Shown piece after piece: positions 62,373 through 64,000 of a DNA stretch of 64,000 nucleotides. The DNA comes from Telmatobacter sp. DSM 110680 (GTDB taxonomy: Bacteria > Acidobacteriota > Terriglobia > Terriglobales > Acidobacteriaceae): positions 62,001 to 126,000 of the forward strand of contig NZ_CP121196.1 of NCBI RefSeq assembly GCF_039994875.1. Direction: 5' to 3'. How positions within the stretch are numbered: the first letter of the stretch is position 1; every line of letters begins with the position of its first letter. Below the pieces are notes generated by a model that saw only the letters and a list, made by a program, of their open reading frames with translations, was not told the origin of the DNA and searched no databases. Position numbers and translations under genes: made by a program.

Positions 62373-62421
62373 AATAAGAAAGCCCCGGGGAGACACCCTG
62401 TTGGGCGTGCCTCCCCGGGGC
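62373..62421 (-). terminator. Intrinsic terminator after the TonB-dependent receptor
   Basis: On the minus strand an 11-bp perfect stem (GCCCCGGGGAG/CTCCCCGGGGC) with an inner small hairpin is followed by TTTCTTATT. It lies 15 nt after the receptor stop, so the TPR gene either has its own promoter or depends on read-through. Confidence 0.85.
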
Positions 62422-62435
62422 GATTTCATTCTAGC

Positions 62436-64000
62436 CTAGTAGTACAACTTCATCGCAAACTGGATCTGTCTCGGATCGTTGGGTGCATTGCGCGTCGATC
62501 CGATGGCACCGAAGTTATCGGTGTTAGTGAAGTCGGTCGAGCCGCCGATCGACACCACGCCGTTGCCGCCGAATCCAGGCGCGTTAAAGTTCGGGTGGTT
62601 AAGGATATTGAAGAACTCTGCTCGGAACTCTCCCGAGAAGCGTTCGCTAAACTGGAATTTCTTGAACGTTGAGAAGTCGAAATTGTGGAATCCCGGCGTA
62701 ACTGTCTGGCCGGGCTTATCGCCCAAAATTGCAGCCCCGGTCAACGGTAGGCATCCAGGCGCAAGGCTTGGGCTAGCTCCCAACGGGCATGCCTGCTGGA
62801 AAGCTGCCGGATTACCGAACCAATACGGAAGGTTCGTCCCGTTTGTGTCGATCCTGGTCTTGATGCCAAGTTTCTGGCTCTGGCCAGCAACCTTCACGGC
62901 GTTGCAGCCGGTTCCGGCGGTCACACCGGTTGGGCAACCGATGTTAAGTGGCTGGCCGCCTTGAAGCACCACAATCCAGTTAACAGCCCACCCTCCTAGA
63001 ACTACGTTGGCGACTCCTCCCGTGTTCATGTATCGCCTGTTTTTACCGAACGGGAGCTCGTACCCGCCGCTGAAGTGCAGCACTTGCCGGATATCGAAGT
63101 CGGCCAAAGCGTAGTCGAACTTTGGTCCAAGGCCCGGTACGTCAGGAGCTCGATATCCACCCTGACTGCCGCCATTCAAGAGGTCACCCGCATCCGAAAG
63201 CGTCTTGGAGTAGGTATACGCGAGAAGGAAGGTGAGCCCATTCGCGTACTGCTCTTCGACCTTGGCCTGCAAACCGTTGTATCGGCTTTGGCCTACCGTT
63301 GTGTGATAGCTGGAGCCGCGCCCGAAATCCGGGAAGGGGATTTCGTTGTTAGGGTATGGATCCGACAGGGAATGGTTCAGCGGCCAGAGTTGGCTGACAT
63401 TGTTGGTGCCGACGCCTGTTTGCAGGTTCTGGCCATCGGTAAACACGTAGGAGGCCTGAGCTGACAAAGTGCGCGTCAACGAGTATTGGAAGGTGAGGTT
63501 CGCGCTATAGGTGCGTGGTGTCTGGTAATCGAACTGCAGACCTTGTAAGCCCAAACCGTTGGCTTGTACAGCTGTGGGAGTGAGAGGAATGCAGCTGAAA
63601 CCGGACTCAAATGTCGCAGTCCCTCCCGGGCCGCCCGTCGGGCACCCCGCGAAAGGTGTATTGATGCTTACCGGGTTGACAGCACTGTCTGTACCTTGAG
63701 GAACGAAATCGAAGTTGTAAACGAAAGGATAGTTCTCGCCGATATTCGGTCCATACCCTTGGTTCTCAAAGGAGTTGTAGAACATACCGAACCCGCCACG
63801 TGTCACCAACTTCGGTGTGACCTCGTATGCGAATCCGACACGTGGCGCAAAATTAGTCTTCTGCGTCTGTACTAGCCCCTGACCGTATTTGTTGGTGCTT
63901 ACAAGTGAGATACCATCCTTGGCCAACAGGTCGGTAAAGCTCGTGGACAGGGCCCGATTGTCCTTGCCTGATGCTGGGATTAGATACTCCGGCTTGTTGT
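62436..64000 (-). CDS. TonB-dependent receptor, C-terminal part (truncated by window edge)
   Basis: About 521 residues of a receptor whose start lies beyond the window; the frame stays open to position 64000. The sequence is the barrel half of the Oar/carboxypeptidase-domain type common in Acidobacteriota: FAPRVGFAYEVTPKLVTRGG, FQYSLTRTLSAQASYVF, YNGLQAKVEEQYANGLTFLL and the end FAMKLYY with its terminal aromatic residue. Such receptors import glycans or other large ligands across the outer membrane. It is followed by a strong terminator, then TPR and DUF1501-like genes. The substrate is unknown; nearby galactosidases suggest a galactose-containing glycan. Confidence 0.9.
   Translation of the reverse strand, partial: NKPEYLIPASGKDNRALSTSFTDLLAKDGISLVSTNKYGQGLVQTQKTNFAPRVGFAYEVTPKLVTRGGFGMFYNSFENQGYGPNIGENYPFVYNFDFVPQGTDSAVNPVSINTPFAGCPTGGPGGTATFESGFSCIPLTPTAVQANGLGLQGLQFDYQTPRTYSANLTFQYSLTRTLSAQASYVFTDGQNLQTGVGTNNVSQLWPLNHSLSDPYPNNEIPFPDFGRGSSYHTTVGQSRYNGLQAKVEEQYANGLTFLLAYTYSKTLSDAGDLLNGGSQGGYRAPDVPGLGPKFDYALADFDIRQVLHFSGGYELPFGKNRRYMNTGGVANVVLGGWAVNWIVVLQGGQPLNIGCPTGVTAGTGCNAVKVAGQSQKLGIKTRIDTNGTNLPYWFGNPAAFQQACPLGASPSLAPGCLPLTGAAILGDKPGQTVTPGFHNFDFSTFKKFQFSERFSGEFRAEFFNILNHPNFNAPGFGGNGVVSIGGSTDFTNTDNFGAIGSTRNAPNDPRQIQFAMKLYY

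Overview
The window looks like a stretch of chromosome from an Acidobacteriota bacterium, most likely the Terriglobia/Acidobacteriaceae side. The pointers are a MacB/FtsX-type orphan permease of the acidobacterial duplicated kind (44.5-47.1 kb), carboxypeptidase-regulatory-domain TonB-dependent receptors, a secreted protein family I know mainly from this phylum, many secreted glycoside hydrolases, and a dispersed 46-bp hairpin repeat present three times. These are family-level inferences; no rRNA or tRNA gene is present to place the organism. There is no phage, integron, insertion sequence or CRISPR array that I can see.

Layout. 0-3.4 kb: a truncated universal stress protein gene, a radical SAM/SPASM gene and a HemG/HemY-type porphyrinogen oxidase gene. 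Each has a near-identical CRP/FNR-type palindrome (GTGAT-N4-ATCAC type) upstream. 3.7-9.1 kb: a secreted CocE-type hydrolase, a rhomboid protease abutting a ferritin-like/VIT1 fusion (MbfA type), and a fucose-permease-like transporter. 9.4-13.9 kb: an XRE regulator followed by NfeD-like, 35-residue membrane peptide, flotillin, DUF2059 and PspA genes, all on one strand, which looks like a membrane-stress module. 14.1-16.6 kb: a secreted unknown and a GH8 glycanase. 16.7-21.7 kb: a hydantoinase/oxoprolinase pair divergent from an MFS transporter. 22.0-24.3 kb: an L,D-transpeptidase, a 70-residue hydrophobic protein and a second SPFH protein. 24.4-30.2 kb: a four-gene operon joining an orphan peptide-type solute-binding protein to an NtrY/NtrX-like two-component system. 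30.3-32.4 kb: a ClsB/YbhP-like pair.

32.4-37.8 kb (minus): a YrhE-type formate-dehydrogenase-like molybdoenzyme, its DUF1641 partner and a ThDP enzyme, divergent from a VOC protein. 38.8-49.1 kb (minus): a metallophosphoesterase, a TonB-dependent receptor, a serine hydrolase, the large permease and a beta-helix protein. 49.1-50.8 kb is gene-free. 50.8-64.0 kb (minus): GH36 alpha-galactosidase, GH2 glycosidase, then a tandemly duplicated two-gene module, a TPR protein and a truncated TonB-dependent receptor.

The best candidate for an undescribed system is the duplicated module at 55.7-60.8 kb. Each unit pairs a Tat-exported alkaline-phosphatase-superfamily (DUF1501-like) protein with an uncharacterised 400-residue protein lacking a signal peptide, with 2 or 25 nt between the two genes. 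The two units are divergent paralogues of each other and sit between sugar-uptake and glycosidase genes. The second most interesting locus is the solute-binding-protein/sigma54 two-component operon; the third is the flotillin/NfeD/PspA cluster. All family calls were made by eye from translated sequence without database searches.
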